Below the pieces are notes generated by a model. The model had not been told where the DNA came from, did not search any database, and saw only the letters and a program-made list of their open reading frames with translations. From Fictibacillus gelatini DSM 15865 (lineage in GTDB: Bacteria > Bacillota > Bacilli > Bacillales > Fictibacillaceae): DNA of 64,000 nucleotides. The position numbers were made by a program, and so were the translations under genes. Location of the stretch: the NCBI RefSeq assembly GCF_000430745.1, contig NZ_KE387233.1, positions 31,870 through 95,869 on the forward strand, written 5' to 3'. Positions 31,972-40,531 of this stretch are shown here, piece after piece. Position 1 is the stretch's first letter; every line of letters starts with the position of its first letter.

Positions 31972-33918
31972 TTGAACGAACATACATTAAAGATGCTTGA
32001 ATTTGATAAAGTGATTGAACATTTAAAGAGTTTCGCGCAAAATGAAATGACAAAACAAAAAATTGAAAAGTTAGTGCCGCACACGGATCTTTCGGTCATC
32101 GAAACATGGCTGAATGAAACGTCAGAAGCAAAAGCGATTATTGAAAAAAGCTCAAGTGTGCCGATCGCCAATTTGAACGGAATGGAGCATGTGCTCAAAC
32201 TTGCCGAAAAGGGAATCAGCCTTTCACCTGAACAGTTGTCTTTCATTTTTGATTTGCTTGAAAATGTGGAGCGGCTGCAACGGTTTATGAAAGATAAAGC
32301 GTTTCTTGCCCCGAATGTATCATCATATGCTTATTCGATGTTCCCTCTTCCTGAGGTCAAAGAGGAGATTCATAAATGCATCCGGAATGGACAGGTGGAC
32401 GATAATGCAAGCAAGTCGCTCTCTAAAATCCGGAAAAAAGCGGGGATCGTTGAAGAACGGATTAAATCAAAGCTTGAGAGTATTTTAAAATCATCTTCTT
32501 ATCGCAATATGATGCAAGAACCGCTCATCTCGATGAGAGACGGGCGTTACGTCATCCCGGTAAAAAATGAATATAAGCGCAACATAGACGGACATATTCT
32601 CGATCGGTCCTCAAGTGGGGCGACTGTATATATGGAACCGCAGGAAGTGAGAAAGCTGCAAACGGAATTAAATATGTTAAAAGCGGAAGAGGAAATCGAA
32701 GTAGAAAAGATATTAAGCGGGCTGACAGCTATGGTTGCGACTTATCATCGGGAACTTACGATCACGATGGAAGCGATGGTCCATTATGATTTTATTTTCG
32801 CAAAGGGGAAATATAGCAGGGCCATCCATGCGAACCCGGTAACCCTCAACCATCAACACAAAATTGAAATCCGGGCTGGCAAACATCCTTTATTAGTGGA
32901 GAAAGCCGTGCCGCTGGATTTCTCATTAGGGAAAGACTATCAGGCGCTCATCATTACGGGGCCGAACACCGGAGGAAAGACAGTCGCCATTAAAACGGTC
33001 GGACTTCTTGCATTGATGGTACAGTCTGGATTGCATGTTCCCGCAAGCAAAGGAAGCGAATTCAATGTGTTTTCATCGGTTCTTGTCGACATCGGCGATT
33101 TGCAGAGCATTGAACAGTCCTTGAGCACCTTTTCGGCCCACATGACCAACGTCATTTCGATAATAGATGAAGCGGGACCGAATACGTTAGTCATTATGGA
33201 TGAGCTAGGGGCGGGAACTGATCCGGCAGAAGGAATGGGGCTTGCGATCTCCATTTTAGAGGAACTTTACCGCAGTGGCGCCATCATTTTGGCAACGACT
33301 CATTATAGCGAAATGAAAGAATTTGCCAAAAATACGCCAGGGTTTGAAAATGGATCAATGGAATTTGACGTAGAAACGCTGCGGCCGACGTATCGATTAA
33401 TCATCGGAAAAGCCGGGCAAAGCCAGGCCTTTTCAATTGCCTTAAAGCTTGGGATGGAATCAAAAATTATCGAGCGTGCCCACGAAATAACGTATAAAGA
33501 AGTGAAGGGCTATCCAACTGAAACGCCGCGTCAACTTCCCATTCGAACAGGTAATCTGCAACAAGTGAGGGAGGACGCCATAAAAAAGGCAGCCCCAGTT
33601 CGGAAAAAGAAGCCTCAAAAGAAGCAAGACGAAACTTCCTTTGCCATAGGGGACCGGGTCTATGTGCCGAGTTTAAAAACAGGCGGCATCATCTGTGAAC
33701 CCGAAAACCAAAAAGGGGAATTAGGCGTTTTGATCAAAGGGAAGAAGCTGATCGTCCATAAAAAACGGTTAAAGCTTCAGATTGAAAGCAAAGAATTGTA
33801 CCCGGACAATTATGATATGAGCATCGTTTTTGAAACGAAAGAAAATCGGAAGAAAGCGAAGCTCATGAACAAACGGCATGTCGAAGGGCTGACGATTGAC
33901 CGCCCAACCGACGAGTAA
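31972..33918 (+). CDS. MutS2 paralogue lacking the Smr domain
   Basis: This MutS-family ATPase has 648 residues. It has the lever/clamp coiled coils (about 90-310), Walker A GPNTGGKT (about 326-333), Walker B LVIMDELGAGTDPAEG (about 405-420) and the MutS C-terminal ATPase motifs (TTHYSEMKEFA). MutS2 proteins of about 785 residues end in a Smr endonuclease domain; here it is absent and replaced by a basic linker and a small KOW-like region (about 555-605). B. subtilis MutS2 acts on collided ribosomes, so a ribosome-linked role is possible but inferred. The TTG start has GAGGAGGAG upstream. Confidence 0.88.
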   Translation: MNEHTLKMLEFDKVIEHLKSFAQNEMTKQKIEKLVPHTDLSVIETWLNETSEAKAIIEKSSSVPIANLNGMEHVLKLAEKGISLSPEQLSFIFDLLENVERLQRFMKDKAFLAPNVSSYAYSMFPLPEVKEEIHKCIRNGQVDDNASKSLSKIRKKAGIVEERIKSKLESILKSSSYRNMMQEPLISMRDGRYVIPVKNEYKRNIDGHILDRSSSGATVYMEPQEVRKLQTELNMLKAEEEIEVEKILSGLTAMVATYHRELTITMEAMVHYDFIFAKGKYSRAIHANPVTLNHQHKIEIRAGKHPLLVEKAVPLDFSLGKDYQALIITGPNTGGKTVAIKTVGLLALMVQSGLHVPASKGSEFNVFSSVLVDIGDLQSIEQSLSTFSAHMTNVISIIDEAGPNTLVIMDELGAGTDPAEGMGLAISILEELYRSGAIILATTHYSEMKEFAKNTPGFENGSMEFDVETLRPTYRLIIGKAGQSQAFSIALKLGMESKIIERAHEITYKEVKGYPTETPRQLPIRTGNLQQVREDAIKKAAPVRKKKPQKKQDETSFAIGDRVYVPSLKTGGIICEPENQKGELGVLIKGKKLIVHKKRLKLQIESKELYPDNYDMSIVFETKENRKKAKLMNKRHVEGLTIDRPTDE

Positions 33919-33934
33919 AATAAGCTACCCGAAA

Positions 33935-34123
33935 TGGCGGATAGAGCACCTGAATTGGCGGATAGAGCACCTGAAATGGCGGATAGAGCGCCCGAAATGG
34001 CGGATAGAGCGCCTGAAATGGCGGATAGAGCAGCTGAAATGGCGGATAGAGCACCTGAATTGGCGGATAGAGCATCTGAAATGGCGGATAGAGCACCTGA
34101 ATTGGCGGACAGAACATCAAATT
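33935..34123 (+). repeat. 21-bp phased repeat array (9 units) after the MutS2-like gene
   Basis: TGGCGGATAGAGC-type units begin at 33935, 33956, 33977, 33998, 34019, 34040, 34061, 34082 and 34103, exactly 21 bp apart, followed by a degenerate unit at 34123. The unit length is a multiple of three, so open frames run through it (repeats of seven residues), but no ribosome binding site supports them. A single unit of the same type lies after natB near 52233. Confidence 0.9.
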
Positions 34124-34133
34124 GGCAGCAAGA

Positions 34134-34167
34134 AGCCATGAGGAGATCAAGCACCTCATGGCTTTTT
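34134..34167. terminator. Bidirectional terminator between the MutS2-like gene and corA
   Basis: AGCCATGAGG and CCTCATGGCT form a perfect 10-bp stem with a 10-nt loop, followed by TTTTTG on the plus strand. Confidence 0.85.
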
Positions 34168-34180
34168 GCTAAACATCATA

Positions 34181-35137
34181 TTAATCTTTGCCGAACCATC
34201 CTTTTGCCTTAAACCATGCATACATCAAAAAGCCGATGATGAGCATGACCCCCAGGATGATAAAGTAACCATAATGCCAGTTCAATTCCGGCATATTTTT
34301 GAAATTCATGCCGTAAACGCCGGCAATGAACGTGAGCGGCATAAAAATAGTCGTAATGACCGTTAACGTTTTCATAATGCTATTCATCCGGTAAGACGTC
34401 AGCGATATATAACTGTCCCGAAAATCGGCGGTTACCTCTCTGTTTGAATCCACCATATCGGCTAATTTAATCAGATGGTCATATATATCCTGGAAGTACG
34501 CCCGTTTTTCATCTTGAATGATAAAGCGTTTTGACTCTAATATCCGATAGAGTAAATCCCTCATTGGGACGACGGAATGCCTTAATTGCAACAAGTCGCT
34601 TCTAATTTCAAACACTTCTTTGATTAACGCATCTAATGATTGGTTTTTTGATTTTTTTTCGATTTCATCAAGCCGGTCTTCAATGTCATGAACGATCGGG
34701 AAGTACGTATCGACTAATTTGTCCATGATTTTATAAACGACTTCCATTGGACTTGTTTCAACCGGGTTGGGATCATGCGAAAAAAAGTCCCATGCTGCAT
34801 TGATCTCGGATAAATCGTCAAAATGAAACGATACGACATAATTTTCTCCAATAAAGACATCCACTTCGCGAAGTTCGAGCGTTTCGGGATGTATAGAGTG
34901 AATGACAAGAAAATTATGATTGCCATAGTATTCAACTTTCGGCCGTTGAAGAAAGTGGAGACAATCTTCAATTGCTAAAGGATGAAAATGGAAATGGCTC
35001 TTTAACAGTAAAGCTTCTTTCTCATTGGATTGATGAAAATCAACCCAATACCACGCAATGCGTTCATCATCAAGAGAATTCAGCGGAACATCGGTCAATA
35101 TTTCATGATCTGTTGTTACAGCAAGTGTACGAATCAT
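34181..35137 (-). CDS. corA: Magnesium/cobalt transporter CorA
   Basis: The 318-residue protein has a long cytoplasmic N-terminal domain and two C-terminal helices. The selectivity motif YGMNF lies at the end of the first helix (about 280-284) and an acidic loop (PELNWHYGY) connects to the second. This is the CorA/MIT pentameric channel layout. AGGAGGAGAACT precedes the ATG. It is transcribed alone. Confidence 0.93.
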   Translation of the reverse strand: MIRTLAVTTDHEILTDVPLNSLDDERIAWYWVDFHQSNEKEALLLKSHFHFHPLAIEDCLHFLQRPKVEYYGNHNFLVIHSIHPETLELREVDVFIGENYVVSFHFDDLSEINAAWDFFSHDPNPVETSPMEVVYKIMDKLVDTYFPIVHDIEDRLDEIEKKSKNQSLDALIKEVFEIRSDLLQLRHSVVPMRDLLYRILESKRFIIQDEKRAYFQDIYDHLIKLADMVDSNREVTADFRDSYISLTSYRMNSIMKTLTVITTIFMPLTFIAGVYGMNFKNMPELNWHYGYFIILGVMLIIGFLMYAWFKAKGWFGKD

Positions 35138-35211
35138 AGTTCTCCTCCTACCTAAAAGTATAGACGCAGTCTGACTAAAATAACAGCATGAATAAAATTA
35201 TGTAAGCAAAA

Positions 35212-35240
35212 AAGGTTTAAGCTAACAGCTTAAACCTTAA
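35212..35240. terminator. Terminator after the YjcZ-like gene
   Basis: AAGGTTTAAGC and GCTTAAACCTT form an 11-bp stem with a short loop, flanked by A- and T-rich tracts. It ends the minus-strand gene at 35262. Confidence 0.75.
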
Positions 35241-35261
35241 TTGATCTGTCCAGGATTAGTA

Positions 35262-35468
35262 TTAGCAGCTGGACTCGGTACCGTCAACTGCACATCCTCC
35301 CCAGTTCACGCACCAGCAAGAACATCCGATGATGATTAAGAGGATGAAGAGTACTACGATTAATGCAAATCCGCCAATTCCTCCTCTACCGTAACCATAA
35401 CCAAACCCGCCGTAACCTAATCCCCCATAACCTACTGGTCCTCCATATAAAGGTGCATTCGCGTACAT
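35262..35468 (-). CDS. YjcZ-type small sporulation protein with Cys-rich tail
   Basis: The 68-residue peptide starts with a Gly/Tyr-rich segment ([16 protein letters not shown]) and continues with one hydrophobic helix ([16 protein letters not shown]), the pattern of the YjcZ sporulation family. Unlike usual members, which stop soon after the helix, it goes on for about 20 residues with four cysteines (GCSCWC... GGCAVDG... SC). The ribosome binding site GAAGGAGGAAAGATAT is strong. Expression in the developing spore is inferred from the family. Confidence 0.8.
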   Translation of the reverse strand: MYANAPLYGGPVGYGGLGYGGFGYGYGRGGIGGFALIVVLFILLIIIGCSCWCVNWGGCAVDGTESSC

Positions 35469-35546
35469 ACTATATCTTTCCTCCTTCTGAATACTTTGAA
35501 TAACTTTACTTGACTACGCTACAGTATATGTATTTGTCTTGGGTGA

Positions 35547-35603
35547 GTCTGGACGTTTACCCAATTTGGGTAGATTTGGGCTATATGAACGTCCCGACTT
35601 TTT
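35547..35603 (+). terminator. Orphan terminator-like hairpin before aprX
   Basis: GTCTGGACGTT (35547-35557) and AACGTCCCGAC (35588-35598) pair with one mismatch, followed by five T residues. The loop contains the palindrome TACCCAATTTGGGTA. No plus-strand gene lies upstream since 33918, so it may end a small RNA or control an aprX leader. Confidence 0.45.
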
Positions 35604-35756
35604 GCGACAATCGTCCACTTATCCGATATAAAGCGCATCGGCTTGTCACTTTCAGAATAAAGAAAAACTTTTTTAGTAAGGGCATAGTCAATCACCGTTT
35701 CTATTAACCTATCAACCCATAAACTGTAGAAACCGATAAAAAAGGAGTTGATAGGA

Positions 35757-37082
35757 TTGTTTCACTTTTCATTAATTCAAATGGCAAGACGAATGAGGCA
35801 TAAGCTGGATGATCATTTAAGAAAACAGTTTATCGATTTTTACCGGCCATTTAAATGGGTTCCCCGTTTTATCCATCGTTCTATTGAAAATCTATTAAAA
35901 AGTGTGAAAACGTACCCCGTCATCATCGAGTTCGATGAAAAAGAGGAGTTGACGATTTTAGGAAAAACAGAAGTAAAAAACAAAATCAAAAAGCACTTTC
36001 GCTGCCGGGTACGCCACGAATTTGAAAATATGTCAAGCTGCTCTGCAAGACTGAATGGAAAATTGATCGAAAAACTATTAACAAATGAAGCGTTTTGTGT
36101 GAAAAAGATTTATCATGATCGAAAGGTGCACGCGCTGTTGGATGTCGCTTCCCCTGCTTTAGGCGTGCCAGAGCTTCAGGAAGATGGGTACACAGGTAAA
36201 GGAATTACGATTGCGATTGTAGATACTGGCATTTATCCGCATCATGATTTGACACTTCCATTAGACCGCATTGTAGGGTTTAAAGATTTCATCAATCATA
36301 AAAAAACTCCATATGATGATAACGGACATGGCACCCATTGTGCCGGCTGTGCCGCAGGAAATGGCTGTTCATCACAAGAAAAATATAAAGGGCCTGCCTA
36401 CGAGGCCAATCTTATCGGTGTAAAAGTTTTAGATAAAAATGGATCTGGCCGTATTTCTACGATTATTGCAGGGATTGATTGGTGCATCTCAAATCGGCCG
36501 ACCATCAATATTATATCGATGTCGCTTGGTGGACAGGCTACAGTCCCAGCAAAGGAGGATCCGCTCGTAAAAGCTGTTGAGTCGGCGTGGGATAACGGGA
36601 TTGTAGTTGTTGTGGCGGCGGGCAATGAAGGGCCTGCCGAACGAACGATTTCAAGCCCCGGAATAAGCCCGAAAGTGATTACGGTTGGGGCTCTTGATGA
36701 TGCGAATACCATTGGCCGTTCCGATGATGCGGTTGCTTCCTTTTCAAGCCGGGGGCCAACAGTAGACGGGGAGGTAAAACCTGATCTTGTCGTTCCAGGT
36801 GTCAATATCATTTCTCTCCGATCACCTGGATCTACCATTGATTGTTCGGAACCTGACAGTCAAGTCAATCAATACTATACTTCTTTATCCGGAACATCAA
36901 TGGCAACGCCATTATGTGCAGGCGTCATTGCATTATTGCTTCAGAAGGAACCCGATCTCACGCCAGATGAAGTAAAAGACCGGTTGACTGGCGTTTGTGA
37001 AGATCTCGGGGTCGATAAGAACGTTCAAGGACATGGCTATTTAAATGCCGCGAAGCTTTTTGATCAAAGAATTGATAACTAA
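35757..37082 (+). CDS. aprX: Subtilisin-like serine protease AprX
   Basis: The 441-residue S8 peptidase has the catalytic triad Asp156 (VDTGIYPH), His191 (NGHGTHCAG) and Ser381 (SGTSMATP). The ~120-residue N-terminal region matches the AprX propeptide-like segment, and there is no signal peptide, as in B. subtilis AprX (442 residues). TTG at 35757 lies 9 nt after AAAGGAG; an in-frame TTG at 35748 abuts that site. It is probably cytoplasmic or released late in stationary phase. Confidence 0.92.
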   Translation: MFHFSLIQMARRMRHKLDDHLRKQFIDFYRPFKWVPRFIHRSIENLLKSVKTYPVIIEFDEKEELTILGKTEVKNKIKKHFRCRVRHEFENMSSCSARLNGKLIEKLLTNEAFCVKKIYHDRKVHALLDVASPALGVPELQEDGYTGKGITIAIVDTGIYPHHDLTLPLDRIVGFKDFINHKKTPYDDNGHGTHCAGCAAGNGCSSQEKYKGPAYEANLIGVKVLDKNGSGRISTIIAGIDWCISNRPTINIISMSLGGQATVPAKEDPLVKAVESAWDNGIVVVVAAGNEGPAERTISSPGISPKVITVGALDDANTIGRSDDAVASFSSRGPTVDGEVKPDLVVPGVNIISLRSPGSTIDCSEPDSQVNQYYTSLSGTSMATPLCAGVIALLLQKEPDLTPDEVKDRLTGVCEDLGVDKNVQGHGYLNAAKLFDQRIDN

Positions 37083-37212
37083 ACGGCTGCTTATATCGAT
37101 TTTTCCGTAAAGGGAAGAATCGTTTTTTTTATTATAAAAGGCTACATAGTATGTTTTTTAGGGTGAAATTGATAAGATAAAGGTGATGACTTTAACCAGT
37201 AGGAGATGATGA

Positions 37213-37773
37213 ATGATGAAGATCATGGTCATTAACGGAGGGCCACGTGCGGTTTCAAGAACAAGAGGGTTAGCGTTGAAGGCAAAGGAACTTTTGCAAC
37301 AGCATAACATTGAAATTTCCTATTTTGACTGTGGAACAGATCAGCTTCCCTTGTATAACGGAGAGGAGTCGCAACGTGAACACCCTGTCGTTAAAAAGCT
37401 CTCGGATGAAGCGAAGGAAGCGGACGGCTTCTTTATCTGTACCCCTGAGTATCATAGCGGAATGAGCGGTGCGTTAAAAAACGCCTTCGATTTTCTTGGA
37501 GGGGATCATTTTTCCAAAAAACCGGTCGCTATTGCTGCAGCCGCTGGGGGAGGCAAAGGCGGAATCAATGCGCTAAGTAATTTAAGAACTGTCATTCGCG
37601 GCGTCTACGGTCTCGTTATCCCGGAACAATTTGTTGCCGATCCAATTTGCTTTAACGAGTCGAAAGAAATTGAAGATGAAGGAACGATCGCCCGCATTGA
37701 CGTGATCGTCAAAAGTTTAATTGAATACGTGCAGTTACTTACTGTACAAAAGGAAAATAAAAAGCTTGGGTAA
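37213..37773 (+). CDS. azr: NAD(P)H-dependent FMN reductase/azoreductase (YhdA-like)
   Basis: The 186-residue flavodoxin-fold protein resembles B. subtilis YhdA (Azr). It has the phosphate-binding loop NGGPRAVSRTRG (about 6-17), the TPEYHSGMSGALKNAFDF motif (about 77-94) around the flavin, and AAAGGGKGGINAL. It should reduce FMN, azo dyes or quinones with NADPH. AGGAGATGATGA lies 7 nt before the first of two adjacent ATGs. It appears monocistronic. Confidence 0.88.
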   Translation: MMKIMVINGGPRAVSRTRGLALKAKELLQQHNIEISYFDCGTDQLPLYNGEESQREHPVVKKLSDEAKEADGFFICTPEYHSGMSGALKNAFDFLGGDHFSKKPVAIAAAAGGGKGGINALSNLRTVIRGVYGLVIPEQFVADPICFNESKEIEDEGTIARIDVIVKSLIEYVQLLTVQKENKKLG

Positions 37774-37787
37774 TCCCAGGCTTTTAC
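37756..37787. terminator. Terminator between azr and the MocR gene
   Basis: AAAAGCTTGGG and CCCAGGCTTTT pair with one mismatch around a 4-nt loop, overlapping the azr stop and ending converging transcripts. Confidence 0.75.
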
Positions 37788-39226
37788 CGTTTTTTTATGA
37801 TGGTTGACAATAGTTGCAGCCCTTTTTCTAAATCAGAAGCGGAAGCATACGAATACGATATTCTTAAAAATTGGCTGGCATGAACATCGTATACATTGCC
37901 CGGATTGAGCAAAATTCCGTGTTCCATTGCTTTTTTAAATAGTTCACGTGTGTTTATTTTCGGCAAGATGCGCAGCCATATATAAAATCCGCCTTTTGGT
38001 TCATTCCATTCCGCTATTTCCGAAAAGTGGCGGTTTAATGTCTGTAATGCGATTTGCCGGCGCTCCTTTAACTGTTCGCGCACTTGCGTAAGGTGTTCTT
38101 CATATAAACCGGTAGAAAACCATTCGGCCGCCACCCATTGGGAGAGGGAGCTCGAGCCGTAATCCGTTTGCATTTTTATATCCGCCAAACGGCTAATGAC
38201 TGCTTCCGGACCTACGACCCAGCCAATTCTTAACCCGGGGCTCACTGTTTTGCTTAAGCTTCCTAAATATAAAACTGAACCGCTTTGGTCAGAAGCCTTT
38301 AACGGCTCTGGCCCTTTTTCATCCAGCCATAAGTCCCCATATACATCATCTTCAATGATCGGAAGCTGTTCGTTCCGGCATACTTCCAAAAGTTGCATTC
38401 TTCTTTCTAGTGACATAACGGCGCCGGTCGGATTATGAAAGGACGGTATGGTGTAAAGGAGCGCCCCTGCATGCGATTTTTTATAGTGAGGGATGAGGCT
38501 TGCCTTAATCCCGTCCTCATCCATCGGAACCCCCTCTAAGTTCATCCCGGCGGATTGAAAAACATGAAGCGAGTTCAAATAAGAAGGTTTTTCTAGCAAA
38601 ATGGTTGAGCCTTTATGCAGGATGCCGAGGCTGATCAGCTGCAATGCCTGCAGGGCGCCGGAGACGATGAGAATCGATGAAGGGGAAGCATAGATCCCTT
38701 TTGCTCTCAAATAAGAGCTAAGCTGTTCCCTGAGACGGATGGATCCTTTTGGCTCCTCGTAGCCGAGCTGCGGCAGGCGATTATACGATTGCCCGATGAT
38801 TTGCCCCATGAATGCCACAGGAATCAATTCAGGGGCGAGCTCTCCTGTTCCTAAACGAATGAATGCCGGGTCAAACTCGGCGCGGTTGATTTCCTGGATG
38901 GTCGGCAAATTCGGCGGATGGATCCCGGCTTCGACATAGGCGTTCCAATTGGGTGGCGGTGCCAGAGTCATGAGGCTCCATGTATTGTTGATGACTTTCG
39001 TCCCGCCGCCGCTCCTTCCTTCAATTAACCCTTCCGCTTTTAATTCTTCCAGCGCCGTCACGACGGTGCTCCGATTGACATTAAAGGCGGCCGCTAGTTT
39101 GCGCTGTGTGGGGATTTTGCATCCAACCGTCCATTCGCCCATCATAATTTTTTCTTTCATGTAATCAACAATTTGCTTATGCAGGGGTATGGATGAATGT
39201 TTATCAGGTTTCCAATTCAACATCAT
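37784..39226 (-). CDS. MocR-family (GntR-type HTH plus aminotransferase-fold) regulator
   Basis: The 480-residue protein has an N-terminal GntR winged helix (about 10-75; IPTQRKLAAAFNVNRSTVV) and a class I aminotransferase-fold domain (about 110-475) with the PLP lysine in LGSLSKTVSPGLRIG. MocR proteins use PLP to sense amines or amino acids. It is divergent from a LysE-type exporter gene, which it probably controls through the repeats in the gap. The ATG after AAAAGGATGTGG was chosen as start. Confidence 0.9.
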   Translation of the reverse strand: MMLNWKPDKHSSIPLHKQIVDYMKEKIMMGEWTVGCKIPTQRKLAAAFNVNRSTVVTALEELKAEGLIEGRSGGGTKVINNTWSLMTLAPPPNWNAYVEAGIHPPNLPTIQEINRAEFDPAFIRLGTGELAPELIPVAFMGQIIGQSYNRLPQLGYEEPKGSIRLREQLSSYLRAKGIYASPSSILIVSGALQALQLISLGILHKGSTILLEKPSYLNSLHVFQSAGMNLEGVPMDEDGIKASLIPHYKKSHAGALLYTIPSFHNPTGAVMSLERRMQLLEVCRNEQLPIIEDDVYGDLWLDEKGPEPLKASDQSGSVLYLGSLSKTVSPGLRIGWVVGPEAVISRLADIKMQTDYGSSSLSQWVAAEWFSTGLYEEHLTQVREQLKERRQIALQTLNRHFSEIAEWNEPKGGFYIWLRILPKINTRELFKKAMEHGILLNPGNVYDVHASQFLRISYSYASASDLEKGLQLLSTIIKKR

Positions 39227-39258
39227 AGAGCACCACATCCTTTTCCTTATTCTATAAC

Positions 39259-39290
39259 TTGGTTGGTTGAAAATCCATCCAATTGGTTGG
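39259..39290. promoter_or_regulatory. Repeat motifs between the MocR gene and lysE: likely operator
   Basis: TTGGTTGGTTG at 39259-39269 and CCAATTGGTTGG at 39279-39290 place two GGTTGG motifs 24 bp apart in the divergent gap. Direct repeats of this kind are typical MocR/GabR targets. Binding is inferred. Confidence 0.5.
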
Positions 39291-39340
39291 AGACTATTTT
39301 ATTTTCAGGACTTAGAATGGGTGAAGAAGGGGGAGAGAGA

Positions 39341-39967
39341 ATGGAAGCTTTTATACATGGAATGATTTTAGCGTTTGGCTTAATTTTGCCGCTCGGTGTT
39401 CAAAACGTATTTGTCTTTAATCAGGGAGCAAGACAGCGTAAATTCTTTTTAGCTTTGCCGGTTGTCGTTACAGCTTCGATTTGTGACACGCTGCTTATCC
39501 TTTTAGCCGTATTCGGGGTTTCCGTCGTCGTCTTAACGGTTGATTGGCTGAAAATGGTTTTATTCGCGGTCGGATTTATTTTTCTTCTGTACATGGGGCT
39601 TGCGATTTGGCGCAGTTCTTCTGAAGGAACGGATTCGGGGACGGAGGCGGGGTTACCGCCAAAAAAACAAATCATTTTCGCGGCATCAGTCTCCTTGCTG
39701 AACCCGCATGCGATTTTGGACACCATAGGAGTCATCGGCACGAACTCGCTACAATATGCGGGATATGAAAAAGCGTTGTACACGCTTGCCACGATCATTG
39801 TTTCCTGGGTCTGGTTTTTCGGGCTGGCCATTGCGGGAAGAATGCTAGGGAAAATCGATCAAAACGGCATCGTGTTGCGAGTCATGAATAAACTTTCGGC
39901 ACTTATTATATGGGGAGTGGCGCTTTATATGGCATGGCAATTGATTTCTGAAATGGGAGGCAAGTAG
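39341..39967 (+). CDS. LysE/ArgO-family amino acid exporter
   Basis: The 208-residue membrane protein has six predicted helices and the family N-terminus (GMILAFGLILPLGVQNVFVFNQG), plus ASVSLLNPHAILDTIGVIGT in the middle, matching LysE/ArgO. It should export a basic or other amino acid. ATG at 39341 lies just after GGGGGAGAGAG; the open frame extends about 48 codons upstream into the promoter region and is not coding there. It is divergent from a MocR regulator. Confidence 0.9.
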   Translation: MEAFIHGMILAFGLILPLGVQNVFVFNQGARQRKFFLALPVVVTASICDTLLILLAVFGVSVVVLTVDWLKMVLFAVGFIFLLYMGLAIWRSSSEGTDSGTEAGLPPKKQIIFAASVSLLNPHAILDTIGVIGTNSLQYAGYEKALYTLATIIVSWVWFFGLAIAGRMLGKIDQNGIVLRVMNKLSALIIWGVALYMAWQLISEMGGK

Positions 39968-40033
39968 TTGATTTTTACGAACGTATATTCTTTGGTGTAT
40001 AATATCACCAAATATATAACATGGAGGTTTTGT

Positions 40034-40495
40034 ATGGTAGAGTTGCAGTTTTATAAACCTGACTATTTCGAGTCGCTTAAAGCGTTTAAACTGCCGGAGG
40101 AACAAGAACAATTTACGGCTATGCCGACTTCAACGTTGGAAAAAGCGGAGGGGAAGCACCCTGTCGTCATCGTAAATGAAAATAAACCGGTTGGCTTTTT
40201 TGTCCTCCATTCAAGCAGCAGAGTAAGAGAGTATACATACAATCCTCAAGCGATGCTATTAACGGCATTTTCCATCAATCACGCCGAGCAAGGCAAAGGA
40301 TATGCGAAAAAAGGCCTTGAACTTCTTAGGAGTTTTATTAGTGAACAATTTCCCGGATGCAATGAGGTCGTTTTAGCCGTTAACAAACGAAATATCCCGG
40401 CGCAAAAACTATATGAAAAAGTTGGATATCAAGATACTGGCAGGAGAAAGATGGGGAGAATTGGAGAGCAATTGATTTTAAGTTTAGCTGTTTAA
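40034..40495 (+). CDS. GNAT-family N-acetyltransferase
   Basis: The 153-residue protein has the GNAT motif A (AEQGKGYAKKGLELL, about 84-98) and motif B (NKRNIPAQKLYEKVGYQDTGR, about 120-140). The substrate is unknown. ATGGAGGTTTTGT precedes the ATG at 40034; upstream codons of the open frame lie in the intergenic region. A terminator follows its stop. Confidence 0.85.
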   Translation: MVELQFYKPDYFESLKAFKLPEEQEQFTAMPTSTLEKAEGKHPVVIVNENKPVGFFVLHSSSRVREYTYNPQAMLLTAFSINHAEQGKGYAKKGLELLRSFISEQFPGCNEVVLAVNKRNIPAQKLYEKVGYQDTGRRKMGRIGEQLILSLAV

Positions 40496-40524
40496 GAGTG
40501 TGGAGAAGCTCCACACTCTAAATT
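40494..40524. terminator. Bidirectional terminator after the GNAT gene
   Basis: AGAGTGTGGAG and CTCCACACTCT form an 11-bp stem with a 3-nt loop, overlapping the stop codon. AAATTT follows. Confidence 0.75.
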
Positions 40525-40531
40525 TCGAACC

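Noticed and set aside
33896-34212. Open frames reading as seven-residue peptide repeats on both strands
   Set aside because: The 21-bp repeat length is a multiple of three, so frames stay open by chance; no start signals and a terminator lies inside.
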